From JACRDG01 sp963760985 (lineage in GTDB: Bacteria; Desulfobacterota; Desulfomonilia; Desulfomonilales; Desulfomonilaceae), in NCBI GenBank assembly GCA_963760985.1, contig CAVXFM010000010.1, forward strand, positions 62,001-126,000: 64,000 bases of DNA, read 5' to 3'. The position numbers and the translations under genes are program-made. The notes under the pieces were generated by a model, which was not told where the DNA came from, made no database searches, and saw nothing but the letters and a program-made list of their open reading frames with translations. Positions 46,853-57,306 of the stretch are shown one piece after another; the first letter of the stretch is position 1, and each line of letters opens with the position of its first letter.

Positions 46853-48524
46853 TCAGGCCTTCTTCTCGATCTCGTTCATGCGCTTGAGTTCTTTGCGGAG
46901 GATTTTCCCGACCGCGCTCTTGGGCAGGGTATCCACAAAGTCGACGTACTTGGGCACTTTGTATCGCACGAGATTCTGCCGGCAGGTACTCGATGATCTC
47001 TTCGGGTGTGGCGTCTTCTCCCTGTTTCAAGACCACGAAAGCCTTGATCCTTTCGCCGGAATGCGAGTCAGGCACCCCGATCACGCAGGCTTCGAGGATC
47101 TTGGGGTGGGAAAAGAGGACTTCATCCACATCCCGCGGGTAGATGTTGAAGCCACCGGAGATGATCATGTCTTTCTTGCGATCCACAATGGAGAAATATC
47201 CCTCATCATCCATCACCGCGATATCGCCGGTCAGGAGCCAACCGTCTTTCAGGGTGATTGCAGTCTCTTCAGGCCGGTTGATATACCCCTGCATGATCTG
47301 CGGGCCCTTGAGACAGAGTTCTCCCGGCTGACCGGGTTCGGTGATCTCTTTGTGGTAGTCGTCCACGTCCACGAGTTTCGCGTCGGTGTTCGGCACGGGC
47401 AGGCCTATGGTGCCCGGCTTGGTCTTCGCACCGTACGGGTTGATGTGCGTGACCGGTGAAGATTCAGTGAGGCCGTACCCTTCGCAAATCTGCGCGCCGG
47501 TCAGTTTCTCGAACGATTTGATCGTCTCAAGGGGAAGGGGCGCGCCCCCGGAGAAACAGCCTGTCAAAGAGGTGAGATCGTAGTTTTTCAGCTCAGGAAA
47601 GTTGATCAGTCCGTTATACAGCGTAGGCACCGCGGGCATGTACGTGGCCTTGTAGTTCTGTATCGCGTCGAGGATGGGCTTGGGCTCGGGTTTGGGGATA
47701 AGCACGTCGGCCCATCCGTAGTAAATGGACATGTTCATGGCAGTGGTCATGCCAAAGGAATGGAAAAACGGGAGACAGCCCACCACCACCTCAGTGCCCT
47801 CGGTGAACCCGGGGAACCAGGCGCCACACTGCTGCACGTTGCACGACAGGTTCGAGTGAGTGATTTCCACGCCCTTGGACACCCCGGTGGTGCCCCCTGT
47901 GTACAGAAGAACCGCTATGTCGTCCCACCCGGCATTGCGTGGCTCTCGTATGGGTTCATGGGTCTTGATAAGATCCACGAACTCCATCACGTCCGCGGCC
48001 GCGGGCGTCTTCCGGTGCATGCCTTTCTTGACAAAGGGAAACAGGAGCTTAAGCAGGAAAGGCAGGTAGTCCCTGATATGGCACGAGATGATTTTCTTGA
48101 CACCCGTTTTTTCGCGCAGCGCAATCATGCGCGCCGCCAGAAGATCGAGACACACAAGGAACGTGGAGCCGGAATCGTTGAGTTGATGTGCGAGTTCTCG
48201 GTCCGTGTACAGAGGGTTGTTCATGACCACGGTCGCGCCTGCTCTGAAAGCACCGTACGTGGCAACCACGGTCTGGACCAGGTTCGGCAGCAACAGGGCT
48301 ACTTTGTCACCCGGTTTCACGCCGATGGCCACCAGGCCTGCAGCGAATCGGGACACCATGTCATCCAGTTCCTTGAAGGTGATCTTCGTCCCTTGAAACA
48401 GCAGTGCCGGGTTGTCAGGGAACTTCTTGGCGGTCTTGGTAAGGGCCTCAGCAAGCGTGACCCTCTTGAATTCGATTTCCTTTGGCACAGCTTTCGCGTA
48501 GGACTTCAGCCAAATCTTTTCCAT
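46853..48524 (-). CDS. long-chain fatty-acid-CoA ligase, one apparent frameshift
   Basis: Activates fatty acids with ATP and CoA at the inner membrane. About 557 residues when joined. The P-loop is LLYTGGTTGVSKGVEITHSN; then PFFHSFGMTTAMNMSIYYGW, ICEGYGLTESSPVTHINPYG, WLLTGDIAVMDDEGYFSIVD and RKKDMIISGGFNIYPRDVDE. The frame changes near 46981-46987; removing one base joins EEIIEY to CRQNLVRYKVPKYVDF and restores the C-terminal Lys motif TLPKSAVGKILRKELKRMNE with a stop at 46853. ATG 48524 follows GAGGAGCATTGCCA. A second, distinct acyl-CoA ligase lies at 25705. Confidence 0.93.
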
Positions 48525-48808
48525 TGGCAATGCTCCTCAGTGTTCTCAGTGGGTATGGATACGCAGTCCTCACAGGAAAACGGACATCAAGAACCTTTGA
48601 ATCCGACGAGGTACCCTTCTCACGCGGTTCGCTCCCCGATCTCGGGGCGGCACACGCGAGACGAGGTTCCCGACCGTTTCCCGTGAGGATGAATATGATC
48701 CGAGGCGATAATATTACACTATGGTGAATGCTTCCTGAAAGAAAAAAACCCCGCGATCACGGGCTTTCAGACTATTTCGTGGACACACTACCTGCGCACG
48801 GTGTTATA

Positions 48809-49321
48809 ATGCAGGACATGTGGCGAAAGATTCTGCGTGAAGTCATTATTTTCTACCTCTGTCTGGCAATCTTTCCTGTTGCAGTGATCCTTTTCGTGAT
48901 TCACAGCAACTCCTTGAATGCCGGCATGGCCGTCCTCTCGCGGGGAGTTTTGTTCTGGGGAGCGAGCGCGACAGGATCATCTCTGGCCGTCCTGATGAGA
49001 CTCATCGCTCCTTACCTGATCGTTCAAGCTGTGCGGGCGTTTCGCTGGTCCCAGCAAAGCCTGGCAGGGAAGAAATGGGGGAACCTTTATTTTTCCGTGC
49101 TGTTGGCTGCCATCGCGGGGTGGGCATTCTGGACCGCGTGGGACCTGTTTTATTTCATGTACGCCCTCGGGGATATCCCTGCCGAACTGCTCCAGTTCTT
49201 TCAGCTCGAATGGAGCGATATCCTGATATTCACCACCTCATCGCTGCTCGCCATCCGCTGTTTTGCCATCTTTATGGATCCCGTGGGCAAGGCGCCGACT
49301 CCAAAGCAGGCTGATGCGTAA
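48809..49321 (+). CDS. unrecognised inner-membrane protein with four spans
   Basis: About 170 residues with four hydrophobic segments: EVIIFYLCLAIFPVAVILFV, SRGVLFWGASATGSSLAVLM, GNLYFSVLLAAIAGWAFWTA and a last one near SDILIFTTSSLLAIRCFAIF. The tail is PVGKAPTPKQADA. No family is recognised. The start is uncertain: ATG 48809, 48818 or an upstream in-frame 48728 are all possible and none has a clear ribosome site. A TATAAT-like hexamer lies at about 48804-48809, inside the candidate leader. Confidence 0.55.
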   Translation: MQDMWRKILREVIIFYLCLAIFPVAVILFVIHSNSLNAGMAVLSRGVLFWGASATGSSLAVLMRLIAPYLIVQAVRAFRWSQQSLAGKKWGNLYFSVLLAAIAGWAFWTAWDLFYFMYALGDIPAELLQFFQLEWSDILIFTTSSLLAIRCFAIFMDPVGKAPTPKQADA

Positions 49322-49730
49322 CTGGGACCTCGGAGTGGAGTTCCCTTGTGTAGCGGGCCCGCTTTTGGTCCGGACTGGTGGTGAGATGCCCTGTGTTTAC
49401 TGCGTGCCAAGAGTTTTGACTGTGTGATGCTTCGTTGGCGACTGCGGGTCCCGCTTCCTTGCGAGCCACTCAGGGCCGTCGAATCTTCGTCAGGGGTCTC
49501 CTGCCACTTTTGACACACACGAGCCATTCGGTGGGAATTTTTGTCAACTGCTCTCCCACACCGGTCAGAGTGATTCGTGTGACGCGGAGGGGTCCCGTGT
49601 CATGAAGAAAAGGAGAGAGGTGAGTAAGAGCGTTTCCGCCGATTCTCGCCTCTCTCGTAGAAAGTGGTGAGGAAATGAGGTCTTTGCGGGCCGTTATTTC
49701 TCCCCGCGTCTTTGCGCCGCAACTGAAGCG
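49322..49730. other. gene-free stretch holding a decayed MITE-like element
   Basis: No plausible gene on either strand between the membrane protein and the leftward exported protein. The only structure I see is the degenerate IS630-type element at 49405-49552. Confidence 0.4.
49405..49552. mobile_element. decayed MITE-like element with IS630-type ends
   Basis: The left end GTGCCAAGAGTTTTGAC and the right end GGAATTTTTGTCAAC are weak matches to the IS630 ends (TTGCCAAAAGTTTTGAC and its complement). The inside has GGGTCCCGCTT, AGGGCCGTCGAATCTTCGTC and GGGGTCTCC, like the core of the element at 16135-16296 read in reverse. Less certain than that copy. Confidence 0.35.
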
Positions 49731-50069
49731 CTATTTTTTCATGAGATCCTGTTTCGTCAGGTTCTGAATTCTGATAACCGTCTTTTCCCCGCCCTGCTCC
49801 TCATACGCGAGCCTCAAGATGTTGCCGGGTTCGGGCGTTTTTCCGATCAAGGTTTGCGGAGTCAGTTTGAAGGTCAACTGTTTTCCTGTGGGCTTGCCGT
49901 AAGGACTTGCCTTACTGAAGTTCAGGTCGTACTCGTCTAGGGTGAGCACGTTCTTTGCCTCATCAAAGGCGATGCACTTGCCTTCCGCCACGGTTGCTGC
50001 CATGCACGGGGCGGCCAGGCACAGCGCAAGGATCACGGACATCGCAGCGTAGAGTATATTCTTTTTCAT
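49731..50069 (-). CDS. small exported protein of unknown function
   Basis: 112 residues: signal peptide MKKNILYAAMSVILALCLAA ending near PCMAA, then a mature beta-rich domain starting ATVAEGKCIAFDEAKNVLTL and containing KQLTFKLTPQTLIGKTPEPG and GGEKTVIRIQNLTKQDL. It looks like the short OB-like periplasmic proteins seen next to transporters; no named family is recognised. GGAGG precedes ATG 50069. It is the last gene of the leftward set with the TauE permease and its small partner. Confidence 0.75.
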   Translation of the reverse strand: MKKNILYAAMSVILALCLAAPCMAATVAEGKCIAFDEAKNVLTLDEYDLNFSKASPYGKPTGKQLTFKLTPQTLIGKTPEPGNILRLAYEEQGGEKTVIRIQNLTKQDLMKK

Positions 50070-50106
50070 GCGGTGTATTCCTCCGATCGATACGGCGCTA
50101 CGCCGG

Positions 50107-51135
50107 CTATGCAGCAAGTTTTTCCGCGGCCTTCTTTTCTCGAAGCTCATTCGCAGCTCCTTTGAACATGATGCCGCAGATGTAGATACAGATCAAGCCA
50201 ACCGCACCCAGGATCGTGACAGTCGCGCTCAGGTTGTACTTGAGCTGCTTCATAATGATGGACGCCATGCACGCGATCACTGCGAGCCCGAAGGCGATGC
50301 GGATGCCGTATCCCTTGGCGTACCTGGTGGCAACCGTACCGATCTGCGCACCGACAGCAGCTCCGCACAGCATCACGAATACCGCCCAAAGCTCGATGCG
50401 TCCCTTTTCTCCATAGGTGAACGTGCCGTAAAGACCTGAAATCATCACCTCAAAGAGGTCGGTTCCCACCGCGATGTGCGTCGGGCAACCGATCAGGTAC
50501 ACCAAAGCCGGCATACGCAACAAGCCGCCGCCGATTCCCAAGAAACCTGCGAGCACGCCTGTGACGTAACTCACTGCAATCGGGAGCCACATGGAGCAGT
50601 GGATGTCCGCAACCTTGAAATACATCATAGGGGGAATGTTAATCTTCTGAAGCGTTTTGTACCAGGTGAATCCTTCCGCTCCGTGTGTGCCGACGATACC
50701 GGCCTTCTTTTTCTGACGCGCTTTCCGGTAATCGGCGAACACCATCAGGGCGATCAACGCGAGCACCACCACATACACCCAGCGGACCACAGGTCCCACT
50801 TTGCCGATTCGTTCCAGGTACATGACGATCTGCGCACCGCATTCAATTCCAATCACGGTGCCTACCACCATGATAAGGCCCAGTTTGTAATCCACATTGC
50901 CGAACTTCGAGTGTCTGAAGGTCGATATCATGGATTTCCCTGCAATGTGGGATATGTCCGTGCCGATGGCAAATGCCATGGGAAAACCGAGGATATTCAA
51001 TCCCGGAGTAACCATCCAGGCGCCTCCCATTCCGAAGAAGCCGCCGATCACTCCCACGGAGAAACCGATAAGTAACAGGCCCGGCCAGAAGATGTCGATT
51101 CCGGCGATGGGCATGTACATATAATACCACTCCAT
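50107..51135 (-). CDS. TauE/SafE family permease (sulfite/organosulfonate exporter type)
   Basis: 342 residues, about eight spans in two homologous halves: FSVGVIGGFFGMGGAWMVTP with FPMAFAIGTDISHIAGKSM, and VTGVLAGFLGIGGGLLRMPA with CPTHIAVGTDLFEVM. These GFFGxGGG-type repeats define the TauE/SafE family, which moves sulfite, sulfonates or related anions across the inner membrane. A soluble loop of about 50 residues lies between the halves. AAGGAGG precedes ATG 51135. The substrate is inferred from the family; in a sulfur-metabolising anaerobe sulfite or a related compound is plausible. Confidence 0.9.
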   Translation of the reverse strand: MEWYYMYMPIAGIDIFWPGLLLIGFSVGVIGGFFGMGGAWMVTPGLNILGFPMAFAIGTDISHIAGKSMISTFRHSKFGNVDYKLGLIMVVGTVIGIECGAQIVMYLERIGKVGPVVRWVYVVVLALIALMVFADYRKARQKKKAGIVGTHGAEGFTWYKTLQKINIPPMMYFKVADIHCSMWLPIAVSYVTGVLAGFLGIGGGLLRMPALVYLIGCPTHIAVGTDLFEVMISGLYGTFTYGEKGRIELWAVFVMLCGAAVGAQIGTVATRYAKGYGIRIAFGLAVIACMASIIMKQLKYNLSATVTILGAVGLICIYICGIMFKGAANELREKKAAEKLAA

Positions 51136-51165
51136 AGCGTCAGCCTCCTTTTCCTTTGACCGGCA

Positions 51166-51465
51166 TCAGTGTTCAACAATCTTTCTGGATGTGAGGTCAA
51201 GCCCCGTGTGTTTCATGATGAAATCCGCGATAAACCCGAGCGTGCTCCCCAGAATTGCCACGAAAACCGCACACAGGACCCCGATCATGAAGGGGTCTGT
51301 GTTGTAGGTGTTCAGTATCCACAGGGTGAAGGGGGATGAAACCCTCCGGGTGTCCGCGACCACGATGAGAGCCTGAGCCTTTGGGCCTCCAGCCATGACC
51401 AGATCGGGTAAAAGGAAAAGCGCAGCGCCGCAGCAAAGCGCTAGCAGATAATAGAGTTTCTTCAT
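51166..51465 (-). CDS. small membrane protein, likely partner of the TauE permease
   Basis: 99 residues: signal peptide KKLYYLLALCCGAALFLLPD ending near VMAGG, a periplasmic loop, and one membrane helix (FMIGVLCAVFVAILGSTLGF) with a short cytoplasmic tail. GGAGGCTTCAC precedes ATG 51465, and the gene lies 30 bp upstream of the permease on the same strand, so the two are surely co-transcribed. I have no named family; the role is inferred from position only. Confidence 0.7.
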   Translation of the reverse strand: MKKLYYLLALCCGAALFLLPDLVMAGGPKAQALIVVADTRRVSSPFTLWILNTYNTDPFMIGVLCAVFVAILGSTLGFIADFIMKHTGLDLTSRKIVEH

Positions 51466-52131
51466 GTGAAGCCTCCTTCCGCGTCCTATAGGTATTGGTT
51501 GTGTGCGCCATTGTCCCCTTTAAACACTCGCCTCTGTCCTGCAAGTCATGTGCCATGTTAACTAAAACCGCCATGGAAGCACGAAACGATCGAATACTCA
51601 CCAAAGGACTCGCCACCGTGTGCTCATGCAATCCGTTCCGTGAGAGGGGAAGGCTGTCGGTTTTCTTTACAGGTTGTAAAGACGACAGGCAGGGTGCACA
51701 GAAAAGTAATTCCGCAGAGAGGAATCCTGTAAGCCCGCTCCGTGGAACCCACCCTCATCTGCTATGATTCGCGGGAAGTGCGACCGCAGGCTCCCTCTCG
51801 TACGGCTCGGTGCGCCCTGCAAGTCTGATACGGCCCGACCGGGGAGCAGGCCATGCCCAAGGCCCGGCCGAGGACGCCTGCTCCGGTTTTGGACCCGGAG
51901 ACCGGTGGGAAGAAATCAGATTTCACCGCCAGCGCAAGGCACGTTTTTTGCTCGACAAGGCCAGTGGTGGCAAGGGATAAGGGGGAATCGGCGTCGCTTC
52001 TGATTTTCAGTAGGGTGTCACATACTCTGTTTTCTGCACTCACCCTTCTTCGCAGCGAGATTGTCGTGAGCAACTCGTCTCCGAGTGAAGGCTCTCCGAG
52101 GCTCGCAAGAACCGAGGAAGCAGTTACCATT
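51466..52131. other. gene-free stretch between divergent TauE and PEP-synthase-like units
   Basis: A frame runs into the PEP-synthase-like gene from 51853, but its N-terminal 93 codons do not look like protein. No repeat, RNA element or clear promoter box is recognised in these 660 bp. Confidence 0.4.
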
Positions 52132-54781
52132 ATGCCCGAAATCATTTCAAGGATTCTCCACAGGATACACGCCTGGAGACACGGCAGTACCGGACCCTCG
52201 CATGACAGAGTCTCCCGGGTGTTCAAGTTCAAGTACGCGTGCTTCAAAGACTTGCTGGCTTCCAATACGGAGCTGCTCAACATCATCACGGACTTGGAAC
52301 AGAAGTTACGGGGCCAAGAGGTGTTCGGTATGTCGTATGTCCGTTCCCAGGCCACTCGTGCGGTATTTCACACGCTCCGTATGGTAAAGAGCCTGGACGA
52401 CCTTTCCGGACACCGGTACCCGATGCTGTTCGACACCTTGGAAAAGATCAACCTGGCGGTGAAGGAAGAATTGGGCAAGAAAAAGGAATTGCCCGTGTCC
52501 GCGTGGGTTCTGCCTTACTCAGAGATCACCAAAGAGATGGTGGACTGGGTGGGTGGCAAGAACGCCAACCTCGGTGAAATGCGGAACAGGGCTAAACTGC
52601 CTGTGCCGGAAGGCTTCGCGATCACGACAAGGGCGTTCAACTATCTCCTGGAATACAACGAATTATCCGAGGAAATCGCGAGAAATCGGATGGATCTCGA
52701 TCCAAACGATCCCCAGGCAGTGAATACGGTCAGTGAAAACATCCAGCGTCTGATCATGCTCGCTCGAGTTCCTGAGGATCTGGAAAAAGCGATTTATTCG
52801 GCATATGACGCGATGACGGCAACCATACGGGAACAAAGCGACCACGCCGCGGTCTATCCACGCGTGGCGTTACGCAGCAGCGCTATTGGCGAGGATAGCG
52901 AACTGTCCTACGCGGGGCAGTACGTTTCTCTTCTCAATGTGCCACGTGAGAAAATTGTGGAGACGTACAAATACGTCGTGGCAAGCCTGTACACGCCCCG
53001 TGCCATTGCGTACAGGCTCAACAAAGGAATGCGTGACGAAGACATCGCGATGAGCGTCGCGTGTATCGAGATGGTCGAGTCAGTTGCCAGCGGCGTCATG
53101 TACTCGCGTCATCCGTTCAATGTGTGGGATGACCACGTATTGGTCACTGCAGTGTGGGGACTGGGACCGTATGCAGTAGAGGGGGTGATTACCCCGGACA
53201 GTTATACGGTGTCCAAGGATGGTGAGCAGCGGATACTTGAGACGAGCATCGCCCGCAAACCCGTTCAGTTGATCGCGGTTCCCGCCGGGGGCCTGCAAGA
53301 AGTGGCGGTAGACCCCGAAAAGCAGGACGCTGCCTGTATTTCTCCGGAGCAGGTCAGAAACCCTTGCCCGCCACGCGGTGGAACTGGAAACCCACTATGG
53401 TCAGCCGCAGGACATAGAATGGGCTCTGGATAGGCACGGTCGGCTCTTGATGCTGCAAACCCGTCCGCTAGGTCTGGACGACATGCAGGATAAGGATCGC
53501 CCGAAACTGCCCGTGGTACAAGGGTACGACGTGGTGGTGGAGACCGGATCTATAGCGTGTCCGGGAGTAGGCTGCGGCGCGGCGTACCACGTGAATTCCA
53601 CGGATGATCTCATCGGTTTTCCCGACAATGGCGTGCTCGTGGCCAAGCATTCCTCACCGGAATTTGTGGTGGTCATGCACAAGGCGCAAGCTATCGTGTC
53701 CGACGCGGGAAGTGTCACCGGCCACATGGCTTCCGTAGCCAGGGAATTTGGTGTTCCAACCCTCCTGGGCGCACAAGGAGCGTTTTCCGGTATTCCTCGC
53801 CACGCGGAGATCACCGTGGATGCCTATTCAGGCAGAGTGTATCGCGGAAAAGTTGAGGAACTGCTGGCGGTGCGGTCCAGCCGGGAATCCGCGATGAAAG
53901 ACACCCCCGTATACCAAACCCTGCGCCGGATCGCGGACTGGATCGTGCCTCTTCACCTGGTAAACCCCAGAGCCACAAACTTTACCCCGGAACACTGCAA
54001 GACCTTGCACGACATCATGCGATTTGTTCACGAGCTTTCGTACCGAGAGATGTTTGCCATCAGCGACGCGGTCTCCGACACCGAAGGGGCCGGCGCGCTG
54101 AAGCTAGTAGCGGCCATTCCGCTGGATCTGCACATTATCGACTTGGGCGGCGGACTCACCGGCGTGTCCTCGCGTGCGAAGCGGGTGACAATCGATCAGA
54201 TTTGCTCGGTACCATTTGCCGCAGTCTTGCAGGGCATGCTCCACAAAGACTTACGCAACCAGGGTCCGCGTCCGATCGATCTCGGGGGATTCTTTTCGGT
54301 CGTGCGGGAACAGATGTTGTCCCCCAACAACGTGGCCGAGAGGTTCGGTGACCGAAGTTATGCCATCCTCTCGGATCATTATCTCAATTTCAGCTCGCGG
54401 ATCGGGTATCATTACAGCGTCCTGGATTCCTATTGCAGTGACACGACCAACAAGAATTACGTCACCTTTTCTTTCAAAGGTGGCGCTGCTGACGAGACTC
54501 GTAGGAACCGGCGAGCCAGGGCCATTGCAGCGATCTTTCGCGCGTTGGATTTCACGGTGGAACAACGAGAAGATCGGGTAGACGCACGTTTCTACAAATA
54601 TGAGCGGGAAGTAACCGAGGCCAAACTGGACATGGTCGGCCGCATGCTGCAATTTACCCGTCAGATGGACATGCTCATGCAGAGCGAGGCGAGTGTGGAA
54701 ATCCTGGCCAATAGTTTTCTCGCGGGCAACTACCAGCTGGACTACGCCTTGCTGAACAAAATGGAAGAGAGCGGCTCTTAG
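52132..54781 (+). CDS. PEP/pyruvate-binding (PEP-synthase-like) protein with a non-standard C-terminus, one apparent frameshift
   Basis: About 883 residues when joined. After an N-terminal helical region (about 1-120) comes the pyruvate-phosphate-dikinase ATP-grasp domain (VGGKNANLGEMRNRAKLPVP, VALRSSAIGEDSELSYAGQY, MSVACIEMVESVASGVMYSR). Then comes the swivelling domain with the phosphorylated His in VSDAGSVTGHMASVAREFGV. The PEP/pyruvate TIM-barrel domain of PpsA/PpdK is absent; instead there are about 330 residues with LHLVNPRATNFTPEHCKTLH, IDLGGFFSVVREQMLSPNNV and YVTFSFKGGAADETRRNRRA. The frame changes near 53355-53358 (AAA run) and joins PEQVR to TLARHAVELETHYG. ATG 52132 follows GAGGAAG. 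The acceptor of the phosphoryl group is unknown. Confidence 0.88.
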
Positions 54782-54935
54782 AGCGAATGCACGGGAACTC
54801 GTGGCATGGGAAGGTCGTGCAGAATCGGTCTCAAGTGACTTACCGTCAATTTGTCCTGGCTGAAATCGGGCGGTACAAGCGCGGACTGGTCCTGTTGCTT
54901 TCGCGGTAAAGATCAACGCTGCACAGGGAGGGTTC

Positions 54936-55499
54936 ATGATGAGACAGGTGGAATACTTTGAGAAAACAGGGAAAGGTAACACCGAGCGCTGCCTGGAGAT
55001 GGTCGCCGGCCTCGTGGCCGAAGGCTATGCCCACGTCGTGGTTGCGACCACGAGCGGTGAAACTGCCCTACTCACGGCGAAAAAGCTTCAAGGGACCGAC
55101 TCGAGCGTGGTGGCGGTGACCCACAATGTGGGGTACTCAGGCCCCAATCAGGACGAGTGCGGTCCGGATATGCGCCGTGAGTTGGCATCCCTCGGGGTCC
55201 GGATTTACACCGGTACCATCCTCACTCGGGGCATCGAGGGGGCTCTCATGAAGAAGCATCAGGGCGTGTACCCGGCATACGTGGTTGCCCAAAGCCTCAG
55301 GATGCTCTGCCAGGGGATCAAGGTCTCAGCCGAGATCGTTGCAGAGGTGTGCGACGGCGGCTTGATACCCGAAGGAGCGGATGTGGTCGCGGTGGCTGGT
55401 ACCGGCCGGGGCGCGGACACTGTGGCAATTGTGGAGGCTCACCCCTCAGACCGTTTTTTCGACATCCGGTTCAAGCAAATTGTCGCCAAGCCCTTGTAA
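54936..55499 (+). CDS. stand-alone pyruvate-kinase C-terminal-domain protein
   Basis: 187 residues corresponding only to the alpha/beta (allosteric) domain of pyruvate kinase: RCLEMVAGLVAEGYAHVVVA, TTSGETALLTAKKL, VVAVTHNVGYSGPNQDE, GADVVAVAGTGRGADTVAIV. There is no catalytic barrel. Such proteins (COG1751 type) are widespread and uncharacterised. GGGAGGGTTC precedes ATG 54936. It follows the PEP-synthase-like gene by 155 bp on the same strand, so both relate to PEP/pyruvate chemistry, but a direct functional link is inference. Confidence 0.87.
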   Translation: MMRQVEYFEKTGKGNTERCLEMVAGLVAEGYAHVVVATTSGETALLTAKKLQGTDSSVVAVTHNVGYSGPNQDECGPDMRRELASLGVRIYTGTILTRGIEGALMKKHQGVYPAYVVAQSLRMLCQGIKVSAEIVAEVCDGGLIPEGADVVAVAGTGRGADTVAIVEAHPSDRFFDIRFKQIVAKPL

Positions 55500-55873
55500 T
55501 GCCAATGCGGGCCGATTCAGGGAATGCTGCCTTACCTGATTTCGTGGTCAGTGGCGTAATGCCAGTTCGCTCACTTTTCAGTAACCTAGCCCGGCGGAGG
55601 GAGGTCTTCTGCACGCAGATTCGACGGCCTCGTGTCGTCCTTACCGAGGAGATCTCCCGGTTCCACCAAGTTATGCGTACAAAAGTGAATCGGCATCATT
55701 TACTTCAGCGCACCGTAGTATCACCTATTGACCTCACAGGACCTCCTTTTTTCAATCCTCTCCCGTGTGGGATATCTTCTCTCTTCGGTGAATCGAGAAA
55801 CTTTTCCGGGAACCGTCATACAATCGGAGGCATCTATAGGAGCAAGGGTTTCAAACTTGTGAGGTGAGGAGAC
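55500..55873. other. gene-free stretch holding repeat A5
   Basis: Apart from the family A element there is no plausible coding frame. The promoter of the glycosyltransferase gene probably lies between 55700 and 55870, but no clear boxes are visible. Confidence 0.4.
55558..55698. repeat. palindromic MITE-like element, family A copy 5
   Basis: The outer ends AATGCCAGTTCGCTCACTTTT and, at the right, the complement of AATGATGCCGATTCACTTTT enclose GGAGGGAGGTCTTC...GACGGCCTCGTGTCGTC...GAGGAGATCTCCC. This is the most diverged copy but keeps the order of arms and core. Confidence 0.5.
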
Positions 55874-57054
55874 ATGGATACAGAGACTCTCCTGTACGTC
55901 GGGATCGTCCTTGCCACGATAGTGCTATTGAAATTGATGTGGAAAATAAAGGAATTTCCAGAATTTTTGAGAATGGAAATCACACAGCCCGTCCTCCGCG
56001 ATCGGGAGTGCCCCGGCCCAGGGCGGTTGTTGAGCGTCATTATTCCGGCAAACAACGAGGAAGGCAATATCGAAAAGTCAGCAAGATCGGTTCTTGCGTC
56101 CGAGTGTGCCGATTTGGAGTTGATTCTGATCAACGACCGTAGCAGCAACAACACCGCGAACGCAATGCAGAGGCTTGAACAGGAGGATTCACGGGTCAAG
56201 GTACCTCTCGGTGCATGAAGTGCCTCCTGGATGGACCGGCAAAGCACATGCACTGGTGCGAGGAGCGGAAGTGGCTTCCGGAGAAATCTTGGTCTTCACC
56301 GATGCAGATGCCTTTCTGGAGCCAAACACACTTCACAAGTCCAGGGACCTGCTGTTGAGAGACAAACTGGACTTGTTGAGCCTCATACCCGGCTTTACCG
56401 CTCTAGGGTTCATCGAAAGTGCGCTTTACCCGATTCTCGCGTTCGGGCTTTTGAATTTTTACCCCCTTCGGGAGGTGAACGACCCGGCCAAACCTGCGGC
56501 ATTCGCGTCGGGCACGTTCATAATGATCACCAGGGAAGCATATGAAAGGGTCGGCACGTGGCGCGCAGTCAGAAATGAGATCACCGAGGACATAGCCCTC
56601 GCGAAGAAAGCCAAGCGGGCAAACCTCAAACTGAAGGTTTTGCGGGGGAATGAATTTGTCCGCACTGAACCTTTCAAGCGGCTGTCGGAGCTGTTCTCGT
56701 ATTGGAAGCGCGTATACTATGGAGGCTTTGAGGCAAACGGCCTGGAACTGGCCCGAGTGGCTGCAAATCATGCTGCACTGTTTCTCATGTATGTGTTGTT
56801 TGGCGTTTCAGTGACCATGTGGGCCACTCGCGGGGCTACCCTTGCGATAGAGTACTCTGGTGGTCGTCACTTTGCTTACGATTACCGCGGTTTCAGTTCC
56901 TCAGCTGGCTTTCCTGAAGCGCCAACAAGGCAACCGGCTCTACGGACTTGCCGCTCCTATCGGTTTCTTGCTCGGAATATGTGTGTCGTTGAGCGCTCTG
57001 GGGGCGATAATATTTGGCAAGGGTATCTTGTGGCATGGAGCGTCGTACAAGTGA
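55874..57054 (+). CDS. family 2 glycosyltransferase with membrane spans, two apparent frameshifts
   Basis: About 393 residues when joined. N-terminal membrane helix (LLYVGIVLATIVLLKLMWKI), then the GT-A domain: LLSVIIPANNEEGNIEKSAR, ELILINDRSSNNTANAMQRL, GWTGKAHALVRGAEVASGEI, LVFTDADAFLEPNTL (the DxD metal site), FASGTFIMITREAYERVGTW, NEITEDIALAKKAK (the ED acid), and two or three spans at the end. It transfers a sugar from a nucleotide or lipid donor to an unknown membrane or polysaccharide acceptor. The frame changes near 56200 and near 56850; the three pieces fit without gaps. It resembles HpnB-like and carotenoid/hopanoid glycosyltransferases, but this is not certain. Confidence 0.83.
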
Positions 57055-57306
57055 TTTCACCCTGCCACACACAGCCCGGGGTTCCGAGTCGGTGCCTTCA
57101 CCTTCTCTGCGGACCGTTCGCAAGCTCCGGGAAATACACTCCCGCATTTGCACAGCAGGACACTCAGCGGCCGACGACTCCCGGGGCGAGGGGGTTGATC
57201 CGGAATATGTAGAAAGGGGGCCGAAACTGAATGATTCGGGCCAGGATATGCGGGGATCCGTCACAATCGTCCTGTAATTCCGGTTCGCGGTAATCACTCC
57301 GATCGC
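57055..57306. other. gene-free stretch
   Basis: About 250 bp between the glycosyltransferase and repeat C2; nothing recognisable. Confidence 0.3.
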
